A stretch of 64,000 bases of DNA from Spodoptera frugiperda. Taxonomy: Eukaryota; Arthropoda; Insecta; Lepidoptera; Noctuidae. The notes under the pieces were generated by a model. The model searched no databases. It was not told the DNA's origin and saw only the letters and a list, made by a program, of their open reading frames with translations. The stretch is taken from contig NC_064214.1 in NCBI RefSeq assembly GCF_023101765.2, positions 812,001 to 876,000 on the forward strand, in the 5' to 3' direction. Made by a program: the position numbers and the translations under genes. Shown one piece after another: positions 1 through 9,910 of the stretch (position 1 is its first letter; each line of letters starts with the position of its first letter).

Positions 1-392
1 AAACAAACAAACATAAAAATATATAATATAAATGTGTTGGTTACTTTTTTATTAATCGAAAGAATAGTCCAGTCATTTGGTAAATAAAAAGGGGGTTACT
101 TTCTCCTGGAATGTTTTCCGGGAGTTTTGAAAATTGGTGAATTTATAGATTTGGGTATGCTCTTTTCGAATTTCAACTTTGCCACCTCGTAAAACCGCCG
201 CTAGCGCCGCCATATTGCAAAAATAGCGCCTAAAAACGGTTTTTTATTAATATCTCCGTTTCGACGCATTTTACGAAAAAATATTTATCTACAAAATTAA
301 ACTAGAGAAAATTTCCTACAATTTATGTATTGATAACTTTTTCGTAAAATCAATAGTTTGTGGCGTACGAGCGCCGCAAAGTATTATTCATG

Positions 393-719
393 CACCACCA
401 CGTGTACAAACAATGTGTGTTGTGCAGCAACGACTGTCGCAACCGAGGGCTGGGCTCGCTGTCATTGCAGAGGTAAGTCCCCTGTTTGAGGAGTGGCTAG
501 AGAGGCGCCATGGCGTCCTCACCTACCGCCTGACGCAGGTGCTTACCGGACACAGGAGTTTCGGTAGGATCCTGTTCTTGATTGGGCGGGAGGAAACGCC
601 CGGGTGTCCTCACTGCGAAGACCGCCCGGAGGACACGGTGGAACATATAACATAACACATATAACATCAGAAACAGGAACCTAACGAACCAACACACATT
701 GTTTGTACACGTGGTGGCG
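393..719. repeat. 30-bp inverted repeat bracketing the captured fragment
   Basis: Positions 393-422 and 690-719 are reverse complements with a single mismatch; the core is ACAAACAATGTGTGTTG. Everything between them is the RT-derived B segment. Homology between the two flanks continues outward as the A arm (left) and its shortened copy (right). This is the layout expected if B entered the loop of an older, simpler palindromic element. The same core recurs at 835-852 and at 1135-1164. Confidence 0.85.
476..652 (+). pseudogene. R1-clade non-LTR retrotransposon RT fragment, left-arm copy
   Basis: Conceptual translation (about 59 residues) reads from SPLFEEWLERRHG through LTYRLTQVLTGH to GCPHCEDRPEDTVEH. 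This resembles the C-terminal region of R1-type LINE polyproteins, where a conserved tract is followed by a Cys-X2-Cys...His...Cys zinc-knuckle. Here both cysteines and the histidine are present, but the sequence leaves homology right after the His, so the final Cys and everything beyond is missing and a stop follows at 653-655. The open frame formally begins at an ATG at 413 in unrelated arm DNA, so no native start exists. Compared with the other arm it carries a 6-bp insertion just upstream (around 470), which creates a GAGGTAAGT tract resembling a splice donor. It is a captured fragment, not a functional gene. R1-clade assignment is from motif recognition, without a search. Confidence 0.72.
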
Positions 720-911
720 CAGATGAATAATACTTTGCGGCGCTCGTACGCCAAAAACTATTATACATAAATTGTAGGAAATTTTTTTTTTTTCGTAAAA
801 TGCGTCGGAACGGAGATATTATAAAAAACCGTTTACAAACAATGTGTGTTGTACAAACATTGTTTGTACGTAAGTTTCGGTAGGTTCCTGTTTCTGATGT
901 TATATGTGTTA

Positions 912-1088
912 TGTTATATGTTCCGCCGTGTCCTCCGGGCGGTCTTCGCAGTGAGGACACCCGGGCGTTTCCTCCCGCCCAATCAAGAACAGGATCCTAC
1001 CGAAACTCCTGTGTCCGGTAAGCACCTGCGTCAGGCGGTAGGTGAAGACGCCATGGCGCCTCTCTAGCCACTCCTCAAACAGGGGACT
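912..1088 (-). pseudogene. R1-clade non-LTR retrotransposon RT fragment, right-arm copy
   Basis: Mirror-image copy of the fragment in the left arm, on the opposite strand, with the same 59-residue reading and the same truncation after the zinc-knuckle His (GCPHCEDRPEDTAEH). Only a couple of residues differ (F for L in the LTYRL tract, A for V before EH). Lacks the 6-bp insertion seen in the left copy, so the frame passes directly from the arm-encoded GLAVIA into SPLFEEW. The identical cut point in both arms shows that one captured fragment was duplicated by the inversion, rather than two independent insertions. Not functional. Confidence 0.72.
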
Positions 1089-1478
1089 TGCAATGACAGC
1101 GAGCCCAGCCCTCGGTTGCGACAGTCGTTGCTCACAACACACATTGTTTGTACACGTGGTGGTGCAGATGAATAATACTTTGCGGCGCTCGTACGCCACA
1201 AACTATTGATTTTACGAAAAAGTTATCAATACATAAATTGTAGGAAATTTTCTCTAGTTTAATTTTGTAGATAAATATTTTTTCGTAAAATGCGTCGAAA
1301 CGGAGATATTAATAAAAAACCATTTTTAGGCGCCATTTTTTCAATATGGCGGCGCGAGCGGCGGTTGTACGAGGTGGCAAAGTTGAAATTCGAAAAGAGC
1401 ATACCCAAATCTATAAATTCACCAATTTTCAACACTCCCGGAAAACTTTCCAGGTAAAACTACCAAATGACTGGACTA

Positions 1479-2869
1479 GAAATGCAGTACGATTACGATG
1501 TGTCACGATTAATTCATGAAGAAACTTCACTTGTCGCTATAAATGTCTCATAAACGACGGAAACCATTTAACAAAACATTGGCCTTGTCTGCTAATAAAA
1601 AATCCTTGAAGTACAGTCGAGGATAAGTCTTGTTCATGTAGTGTTTAAACTGCAATAAAGATTTCTGACGACAGGTAGTTGGCTCAACGCCCAGCAGCAG
1701 TGATAAGTCTGATTTTAAAAGCATTTAAAGCTGTTTAAATCAAGTATACTCCAAATAAATATGCCATTTTGGTTGATAAAGAAGATATATTGGACTAAAT
1801 TGCTACTTTGTGCTAGATAATGTACGACAGCTAAAAACTAAGTGCCTAGGGTTATACTAAACAATGAGTAAATAATAGGAAATGTTGTTCTACTCGTTAC
1901 ATTTTAGATAACTTTTATTAGCTACATTCTACGTTATACATATAAGTATGTATATTATATACGTATATTATAATGTTAGAAATATTTTAATGGCTAAATT
2001 GTCTATACATAGCTATTTAGTCAAGGAGCTATTGATTTTTATAAGATTGTATCATCCCATCAGACACTAAATTTTCAAACTAACAGTGTAAAAACTACAG
2101 CTAAAATGTACTAATTACCGTAATTATAAAACAATTTTATATATTAAGGTGTCAATAACAAATATAAGTACATAATACGCAACACAGTTTTAATATCCCA
2201 TTACAATGATTGAAGGAGTCCATGTTTATGTTTTTCAAAGCCCTACTTCATGGTTGGCGATAAAAATAAATACATGTAAAGCATTCTAAAGTTAGATTTA
2301 TCAGGTTCAATCCAATGGAGGTTGCGTGAATATGTTACTACGCTGTTGTTGACTGTTTCAAGGCATTTACAGTTACAAACGATATTAATATCCTAGGGTT
2401 TGTAGAGAATTAAGTTACATTGGCTTTTCTTGGAAAATAGGTACTTAGTGGAAACCTTTTGTTATATCTGGCTCTCAATATTTAAGTACTGCTGGACTTA
2501 TGTGCCTTTTATATATCAACAAATATAACTAAATAAAGGCACTGAGTAGTTTCAATATTACTATACTCAAAGCACATACATTTTAAATTCTTCTCAATTT
2601 TTTTTATCAAATTATCTTTCAAAATGGAAGTTTAATTTTTAATATAATAAAAGTTCTTAGTTTGACCTTGAAATTGGTCCCGAGATTTATTATAATAAAC
2701 CATGGAAAACCTCGGGAAAAAATAAACATAACATACATAAAAAAGAGAAATATATATACGGAAATGTTTACGCACCGCACACTCGACATGGGTCGCTGCG
2801 CATCAATCATTTATCAATCAAGAGAAGATTTATTTATGGAAATTGCATATTTAATTCCATTCTCTCCTC
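1479..2869. other. A/T-rich stretch with no recognised gene
   Basis: Unique-looking sequence right of the foldback element. Contains an almost pure A/T alternating tract near 1934-1971. A few frames of about 60-80 codons around 2619-2898 overlap on both strands and show no family motif. Nothing else seen. Confidence 0.5.
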
Positions 2870-2922
2870 AAACCTCAAATCTATTATTAGAACGTTGAAT
2901 CTCAACGTTCGTTTCGAGGTTT
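2870..2922. repeat. Small hairpin next to the tRNA-derived SINE
   Basis: GAACGTTGA (2890-2898) and TCAACGTTC (2902-2910) are perfect complements around a 3-base loop, with a second outer pairing of AAACCTC (2870-2876) with GAGGTTT (2916-2922). It lies about 24 bp before the SINE insertion. Could be a degraded MITE or simple DNA structure; no function assigned. Confidence 0.6.
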
Positions 2923-2945
2923 TGAAATGTTTTTTTATCTGTGAT

Positions 2946-3210
2946 TGCCTCATTGTTCGAGTGGTCACAAGTGCGATTGCCGGACAAAAAGTCTCTCTCT
3001 TTTTTCGGTTTTTCAAAAAAAATGTCAGTAGCACGAAGTCTGGAATTGTACCAAGGCAATAGGCTTACCCCCTATTACATGGGACTTTATAACACAAATG
3101 GTGAAAAGTGGGTCTACATTGTACAGTGGCATTAAGTGCCGTAATGTGCAAGTGCTCCTCTGCCTACCCCTTCGGGGATAAAAGGCGTGACGTTACTTAC
3201 TTTCATTAAC
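2946..3210 (+). mobile_element. tRNA-derived SINE, copy 1
   Basis: Starts with a tRNA-like head (TGCCTCATTGTTCGAGTGGT) and continues through the CCCCTATTACATGGGACTT block and the GTGCCGTAATGTGCA block to the GGATAAAAGGCGTGACGTTA tail. The same blocks in the same order appear at 41.4 kb. The B-box part of the head has been deleted (the sequence jumps from TTGCCGGACAAAAAG to a CT-run), so this copy could not use an internal Pol III promoter. An 8-bp TCTGTGAT flanks it exactly (2938-2945 and 3211-3218), consistent with a target-site duplication. The family is one widely seen in noctuid moths; the formal name was not checked. Confidence 0.82.
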
Positions 3211-3218
3211 TCTGTGAT

Positions 3219-4332
3219 ATCAAGATTATACTAACGACTTTTTTATATTAAAAACATTATCTTAGTGTTTGTACTATCTCCTAGTACCTATTAATGTTAC
3301 ACTTACATAATTTAGCTTATCTAGGTTTTAAAACAGAACAGCTCCACATTATTCTAAAATATTACAAGCTTATTTTGCATGTAAAATAATAATATGTCAC
3401 TTTACACAATATGGTAAAGTTAATAACTATGCCACTAATTTAGACGCTGCATTGTTCGTTCATATTAAACGCTTTGTTTCATTAAAATTGGTTTCATATT
3501 TCTAAAGCTATGTCCGCAACAACGTAGCACATTACATTTTTATGTACGGAGTACATGTTTACGTTTTTATACAACCTTCAACTGCTACATTGTATTTAAA
3601 ATTTAAAGATGTTAGAATGGACTGAAAAGAAATAATAGGAATCCATTTTGGTTTACCTGCCACATTCAGAGATATTTAATGATTACCTAAACTATTTTTT
3701 AGTGAAGATTTTGTACTGAATACAATTGCTAAGCTTTGATTTGAGTAACCATTAAATCACAGATATGCGGTATAAGTCCCAGTGTTTCAAATACAGAAAT
3801 AATACTTTTTTTTTACGTTTTTATGAACAATATAATTTTTTTTTTTTCATATTAGAACCAATACTACAATACTAGTCTAGAAATGAAACTAAACAGAGCT
3901 GTCTTGAAGAAGTATTTATCCAGGGAATCGAAAATAAATGATGTACGATAAAACATAACATATTACATCAACAAGAAATTTTCTTCAATAAATCAAATAT
4001 AAAATAAAAATGTGTCTTAAACGTAGGTAAGAAGTAAAAGTTCAAATTAAAATGCGCGATACGTAACATCGCTCTATCCTATTTCTACTGTAATACATCA
4101 CACCTTAGATTAGGATCACAAGTAGTGGGTAGGCTATCTATGTTAATACGTGTTCTGTGTATAAATGGTCAAATGATTTACGTTTTCAATTATCATTTAA
4201 ATGGGTATCAATGAGAAACGGTCTTACCTAAGAATGAGTTTGTCTTGTTCAAATTGAGATTGAGTTAAAGGTTGATAATCGTATCTAGTTTTGTTGTATT
4301 TAGGCAGTCTCTTACTTTACCCATTTTTGGGA
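3219..4332. other. A/T-rich stretch with no recognised gene
   Basis: Interval between two SINE insertions. Holds T-runs around 3806-3847 and no open frame of note. Nothing recognised. Confidence 0.5.
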
Positions 4333-4484
4333 TTTTTGTGGGGGGAAAATCATCCACTTCTCCCGGCTTGGGCAAGGCCAGAGAGTGTCAGATTTTTACT
4401 GATTAAAAACCACCCTGTTTCTATTTCTGTTTTTTGAGCCGGACCCCGGTAAACCCGTTAGGTAGTTCACAGCTCTGGGTCAAT
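4333..4484 (-). mobile_element. SINE-like retroposon (GTAAACCCGCTAGGTAGTCC family), copy 1
   Basis: Reads on the plus strand as a G-run plus AAAATCATCC, then TCTCCCGGCTTGGGC, then AAAAACCACC and finally CCCCGGTAAACCCGTTAGG. The same ordered blocks occur at 9.8, 15.9, 37.2 and 48.3 kb. The transcript strand is inferred to be minus, because better copies end on that strand in a CCCCCCTTAAAAA tail. This copy lacks the inferred 5' part (the GATCAGGCATCAGCCC and GCGCGC blocks seen at 48.3 kb). A CAATAATAATAATAAG microsatellite adjoins the truncation point. No clear target duplication. Confidence 0.75.
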
Positions 4485-7400
4485 CAATAATAATAATAAG
4501 ATTGAGAATTTTATTATGAAAAATAATAAGAATTATAACAATTTTTGAGTGTATTCCCCCATCCTTATTTCATGAGAATTAAAATATAACTGACTAAAAT
4601 TAGGCTTAGAAGATTTATATGTCCTACAAATTATTTAAAATATTTTTATTACTATTGTTTATACAACTGCACTTTACTTTACAAGTTACAAACTACCTTA
4701 TTCAATGTTCATTATAAGTGTGTAAATACAAGTTCTAGAAGAGAATTGTGGAGTAACTTGGCCAGAAATTACTACTTCCGACTACCGTAGCTAATTCGGC
4801 TGGCAAGCGAAGTCGCTGTGTTCCAATTTTCTCATTCCCCTTAAGGGTGCCGTTTTAATTAGAGACATAAGCATTCAGCTATTTTGACTTTCTCTCTGAA
4901 AATGAACGATGTTTTCCAAAGTAGTATAAGGATTTGCCCATGAAAAATGAAGTTATTAATGTTCATTATTAACTACCAACTACAACGTATTTGTGAAAAA
5001 ATCTAATGAATGACCAAAAATATTTGTAGAAACGTCAAAGTTTCGGTAGTTCAAGTAATATTACACAATAATAATAGGTACAAAGAAACAATCAACGAAC
5101 AACAACAGCAAAAGCCACCAAACCAACAAAAGAACACGAGGCTCGATTACAATACATGGCAGCGAACGCCTAATTGATGGTACCTACCATTACAATAAAT
5201 AAATACGTTTATAACACAAATGCCAAAGGAAACGGGTAATTACGTATTACTTTTTTATGAAGCTCGCTTCGAGTTCGATGTGATCGATACTCATGAAAAT
5301 AGGCTGATTTAATAATACTGAAAATTGGACTGCAAATGTCACGTGGTTGCCTATTAGTTCATTATTGCAGGTGGCATAACACGTGAACCTCGCCAAATGC
5401 ATTCCTATCCGTAATTCAGTTCTATTTCAGCTATGAATGCCCAGGTATGTAAGTACATATGTGGGTGGGCTCTGAAATTATTAGTGTAGGTAGGGTATGT
5501 GGTTAGATTATACGGGAGTCGGGTATATGAGACATGCTCGGATACAAACATATTTAGACACAATTGTGGGTGGACTTACATTGGCAGTGTATTAGCGATT
5601 CAGGGATCGGCATTAATATGTATACTGACGAAACTCGGGCTTGAATTTAATGGTATTTGAGTACCTAATTAGACCAAACCTAATCTAAAATTAACACTGA
5701 GTATGATCGGAAAACTAGGTAGGTTTCTCTGTTTTATTTTAAATCAAAGAAATGTCATGTTCCTTAACTTTGACTGCTTCGGTTTGGGTCGTAAACGCGA
5801 CTGTAGAACAAGTGGTCGTGAAAAGTTTTATTTGTTTTTGAGATTTTCAAATCTTCAGTGCACAGTTCAACATTCTATATAAGTAGTCTGATATCAATCT
5901 TCTATTATAAAATTTTAGATAACATGAACAAAGTTTTTCATATAAACCGACCATAATATTGTCTTGTTTTATTTCTCTATTCCTAAAGTACGATTGTTTA
6001 TCAGAATATATTCTCATAAATACCTTTCGATTTCATATGAATGATCAGGACAAATGGAATGCAGTTTCAAAGGATTAATACGGACAATTTGTATCGGAAA
6101 ATTTCCTCATCGAAATTTCGGTGCAACGTGGAATATGAATTGGATGGAGCCTATAACCATAAGAGCTTGCGCGACTAACGTTCTGTGTTCGACATTCTCT
6201 CAAAATGGAACTCGATCGCATAATTGCTTACACACACGCGTGTGGTACGAGTATTTTCGTTTCAAATGAAGTTGAACGCTCACTTCGCTTTGTTTTTTTT
6301 TTGTAATCTGATTTTTCTGTAGTTTTTATTAGTTGTTTTACTTCTTATAACCAAGTAATATACAAAATGTATTGTGAAATAATAGCAGTATCAAAATTAA
6401 TTCACATCAAAATATTAGTATTGAAATGGAAACAACATTTTCAACCCATTTTTTAAGCCCACAAAACTTTCCGCGTTTAAATAAATTATGAATCCATCTA
6501 TTACTTCAATTCTTGAACAGACCAATTATTTTCTGAAAGAAATATGACCAATACCCCGTTCATTTATAATTGGCGTTGGGTAATTGAGTACGCGAAGTTT
6601 CAAGGTCGTCGATGTTACTAGGTTGTATATAAATATTTTACGTATATAATGTAGTTATATATACCAGTTTTTGATACAAAAAGTTATAAGGAAAAGAGGT
6701 TGTTTACGAAACCTTAATTATGGTTGATGCCATCCATCCTTGTCTGATTTTAGTCAACATTGATCATAGTAGCACTCTGAGTCCCAAGTGTATGATGGAT
6801 GGGTAAATTTCGTACTATAGTAAGTCTAGTACGCAAAAGGTTGTGGACTTTTGAAGTATCTGAAGAAAGATGGTTTCTGGAGAATCTATTCATATTATGA
6901 TTCAGTGAGTGAGTGAAGGAACTGTCTGGATCTACACAATGCCATTTTTATAAATGGATTTATTTTTGTTGCGTTCTTTGTAAGTTGAAAAGTAAAGGCA
7001 AGATTTTTAGTTTAACAATTTTTTTATAAATTTTAATATATCTAAATATACTTTTAAGTTGCATTTGAAATAAAAAAGGTGGAGCAAAAACAAAGAAATG
7101 AACATAGCTTATTATGACGGGTAACGCATTTTCTATTAATAAAGCGAAAGAGGTATGTGAGATTTGGCTTTCCATTGTCTCAGCCGACCCCCATGGAAGA
7201 CTGGCGTGGGGCTATGTATGTATGCATTTTCCTAATACAAAAAATGACTTTTTATCCACAAGTAAGGACATTATAAATTAAACTGGAAGAGAGTATTTAG
7301 GGATCGAAGCAAAGACATTAAAAATGTACGTCCGTGTTCACATCACCCTCGTGTTTGTGGTTGTTTAAAAATAAATGGCATATTTAAATGCAATCGATAC

Positions 7401-8741
7401 ACCGCATATTACAAAAGTACATAATATTATTAGTTCTTTTTTTATAAAATGAGATCTTAAAATGAAGACATTATTTATTTCGATCGAAAACAGTTCTTAA
7501 TTTTAATTTAATCAGCACATTTTAAACACAGTGAATACAAAGAATTGCATTAAAACACTTCTTATAAAACTGTGCCAAGTAGGAACTAAAGAGTTTAACT
7601 AGGAATTAAAAATGTAAGCCCTTTCGCATTAGGTACTTTAATTTTAAAATAGTAAAATTTTTATGCAAGTTTCTTACCTAAATAAATATATTGCAGTAAA
7701 TGACAATGCCAGAATCTCTATAGAGCTTTGCCCCACCAAAAAATATATTGTACAGGCATGCCAAATGTAACATTATATTGCTGCTCTATTAGTGATAACT
7801 AAAACCACGATTAAAAGCCTTTAGACCTTGCGGTTTCTTTATAAATCTAAGAACAAAATATTACATTTAGGTTAGGTACCAGTTTAGATTAATTGCAGTT
7901 ATAATGGTAGAAATATTTAAATTAAGTGCTTTATATTATTAATGCTATTATAGGGTGTTTAGCTATGAAAGGCAGGAATGTCATCACCAATATCACCTTT
8001 AGTAATCCTACTTTTAATTCTTAGTCATAACGAAACAACAATGTAAACAGAACAGACAGAGCGAATGTCAAATAATGACTTTTTGGACATAACTGACACA
8101 CGCACGCCAATGACGTTTCGTTACAAGTAAACACTAACGTTCAAACACGAAATAATAATTAGAATATGCATTCATTATAATATATATTATAAAAAAAAAC
8201 TAACAGTATGTATCTATACCAAATTCATATTAAAATCCGTACACATTACATGAATAAATCTTTTTTTATCGTATGACTCGTTTTGTTCCTTGTGCAAGCG
8301 TACTAAGAAACGCAGATGGTCGTGATAAATACAGGAAATAGGCCTTGGGTTTTTAAAATTCTTTTTATTTCCTAATTTTTATCCGCAACTTTATCAGAAT
8401 AATAATTAAGTATCCAAGGGTCTTATTTTCATTGCATAATTTTGATTAATTTACATTTCTTGTACATTGATGAAATTAAGTGGGGCAGGATCTGGCATTG
8501 TCATTTGCTAGAATGATAGATCAGTGTTGACAAAATAAATGAACGGAAAACAACAAATTTGTCAGTCGACAGTTTTATTGTTCTGTTTACAGTATGTTAA
8601 ATTGTTTGAAGTGCTAAAGTATTTTATTGATTTATTTTAACTTCTTTCTCTTACTTAATTCCTAATGAACCCTAACCCATATTAAACTTAAATACAAAAG
8701 CAAGAATGATTACTACCTTTAAAGAATTATTTGAGTAGTTA
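4485..8741. other. A/T-rich stretch with no recognised gene
   Basis: Over 4 kb without a recognisable gene or repeat. Open frames reach only about 71 codons (6054-6269 plus, 6960-7175 minus) and show no conserved motif. A GC-richer patch at 8041-8130 and a GT-rich patch at 5440-5500 are unassigned. Confidence 0.5.
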
Positions 8742-8791
8742 AAACGTAAAGACGTTTTATCCATTTAAACGTAAATACGTTTTAGCCATTT
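8742..8791. repeat. Tandem dimer of a 25-bp palindromic unit
   Basis: Unit 1 (8742-8766) and unit 2 (8767-8791) are adjacent direct repeats with two mismatches. Each unit is nearly self-complementary around AAACGTAAA(G/T)ACGTTT. It abuts the 3' end of an interspersed repeat fragment. Could be regulatory or a slipped piece of that element; no role assigned. Confidence 0.75.
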
Positions 8792-8833
8792 CACCACGAA
8801 GACAGCCGCAGGTAAAAGCTAGTATAGCTACAT
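8792..8833 (+). repeat. 3' terminus of an interspersed LINE/SINE-type repeat
   Basis: GAAGACAGCCGCAGGTAAAA followed by GCTAGT is the degenerate form of the 'gaagccgcgggcaaaagctagt' ending common to several lepidopteran interspersed elements. Only the terminus is recognisable; the upstream 50 bp is the tandem palindromic dimer. Confidence 0.55.
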
Positions 8834-9005
8834 ATTTTATTGCTAACCACGACGACCAAAACTTAACCCTACAAAACATAATTAAATAAACACTCGAAGC
8901 TGGACTTAAGCCTACCCCATGACCACAATGACCAACCTTCCGGTGCCCGCATCCTCGCGGATTGGTACGACCTTCAGCTAATCCTCGGTTCACCTAAAGG
9001 GAACC
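8834..9005. other. GC-richer block, possible degenerate repeat
   Basis: Positions 8900-9000 are clearly richer in G/C than their surroundings. A 78-codon minus-strand frame (8757-8993) covers the block but also runs through the neighbouring repeat terminus, so it is unlikely to be a gene. No family recognised. Confidence 0.35.
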
Positions 9006-9801
9006 TATCGATGACTGAGTAAATAATGAATTAAGGAGGGCATTAGGGATCGCCCGCTTTTTGGATTATGTTGTGCTTACCGCGACCGATTTAAGAGAGA
9101 CCAGTGGAAAAGTCTTTTGTGTTTTGAATCTGATCTAAAACTAGACATTTTTTTCCAAGAATGTTCTATGTAAATAAGTCTAATTCAAATAATTTATTTG
9201 GGTAAAATATATATAGATATTTAGTTTTGCCAGTGAGTGATTATCGATACAGTAAAAAACAACCAGCTTTGCGTATCTTAAAATTAAATCATGAAAGTAG
9301 ATAACAAAAAAGTAATCTCGATTGTTTAAATCTCATTAATGCTTCAAGAAAAATATCCTTCTTAAATAGACAGGAAAAAACTAGAAGAAAGATTGTTACA
9401 TTGGCTCAATGTAATCAATGAATAAAAATATATTTTTTTAGCCCGTCTACGTCTTTAAGGACCATTCATCCGTCAACGTCACGCCTACGATTGGAACTAA
9501 ACTAATGAATGGTAATGAGATTTTTATTCGATCTTGTATCTAATAATTACGTAAATTTATTGTTTTGTTATTTAATGATACGATGCCATCTGTTTATCTA
9601 TGAATATGTTAAAGAAAATGTATTTAATAGCCATTTTACTAAATAGTGTTAAAAATTGTTAAGATTTTCTTAGTCAATAATTATAAGAAGAATATAATAT
9701 AGAAAAAGGCATAAATTTAAGTTTTAATTTTCTAAATGCCTGATTTATTAGTTCCGCTTATTTTTTCCATAGTTTGTGTCACAATTATAGTTAAGAATCC
9801 T
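9006..9801. other. A/T-rich stretch with no recognised gene
   Basis: No open frame of note and no recognised repeat. Confidence 0.5.
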
Positions 9802-9910
9802 GAGCTACGGACAACCTAGATGTTTTACCGGTACCAGTAGTAGGAACGTACCGGTTTTAGTCAGTAAGAGTCAGACACTCCCTCTCGCCTCACTCAAGGT
9901 GGGAAAAGGT
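9802..9910 (+). mobile_element. SINE-like retroposon (GTAAACCCGCTAGGTAGTCC family), copy 2
   Basis: In opposite orientation to the other four copies. It reads GAGCTACGGACAACCTAG, then TTTTAGTCAGTAAGAGTC, then ACTCCCTCTCGCCTCACTC. This is the reverse complement of the blocks at 15.9 kb, so it runs 5' to 3' on the plus strand by the inferred polarity. It is the most diverged copy: the conserved GGGTTTACCGGGG centre is broken, and the A-rich terminus is absent. A partial GTTAAGAATC/GGTAAGAAGC match at the flanks is too weak to call a duplication. Confidence 0.68.

Larger units (their letters stand above)
65..1478. mobile_element. Nested foldback (long inverted-repeat) element carrying a captured R1-type RT fragment
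   Basis: Seen in sequence: the ends are exact inverted copies (TAGTCCAGTCATTTGG at 65 and its complement ending at 1478). Two arms, about 65-688 and 875-1478, match almost throughout, with scattered substitutions and a few small indels. Outer part of each arm (A, about 340 bp) is A/T-rich terminal DNA. Inner part (B, about 270 bp) is GC-rich and encodes part of a non-LTR reverse transcriptase. The centre (690-834) is a shortened extra copy of the A segment in right-arm orientation, followed by a small palindrome at 853-868. A 3-bp GAA adjoins both ends and may be a target duplication, but it is too short to be sure. Element carries no transposase, so it would have to be non-autonomous. Terminal arms of this length fit foldback-type DNA transposons or a giant hairpin MITE; the superfamily is not determined. 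Confidence 0.85.

Noticed and set aside
846..1067. Plus-strand open frame through the right foldback arm
   Set aside because: It is the antisense of the R1-type fragment and encodes nothing recognisable.
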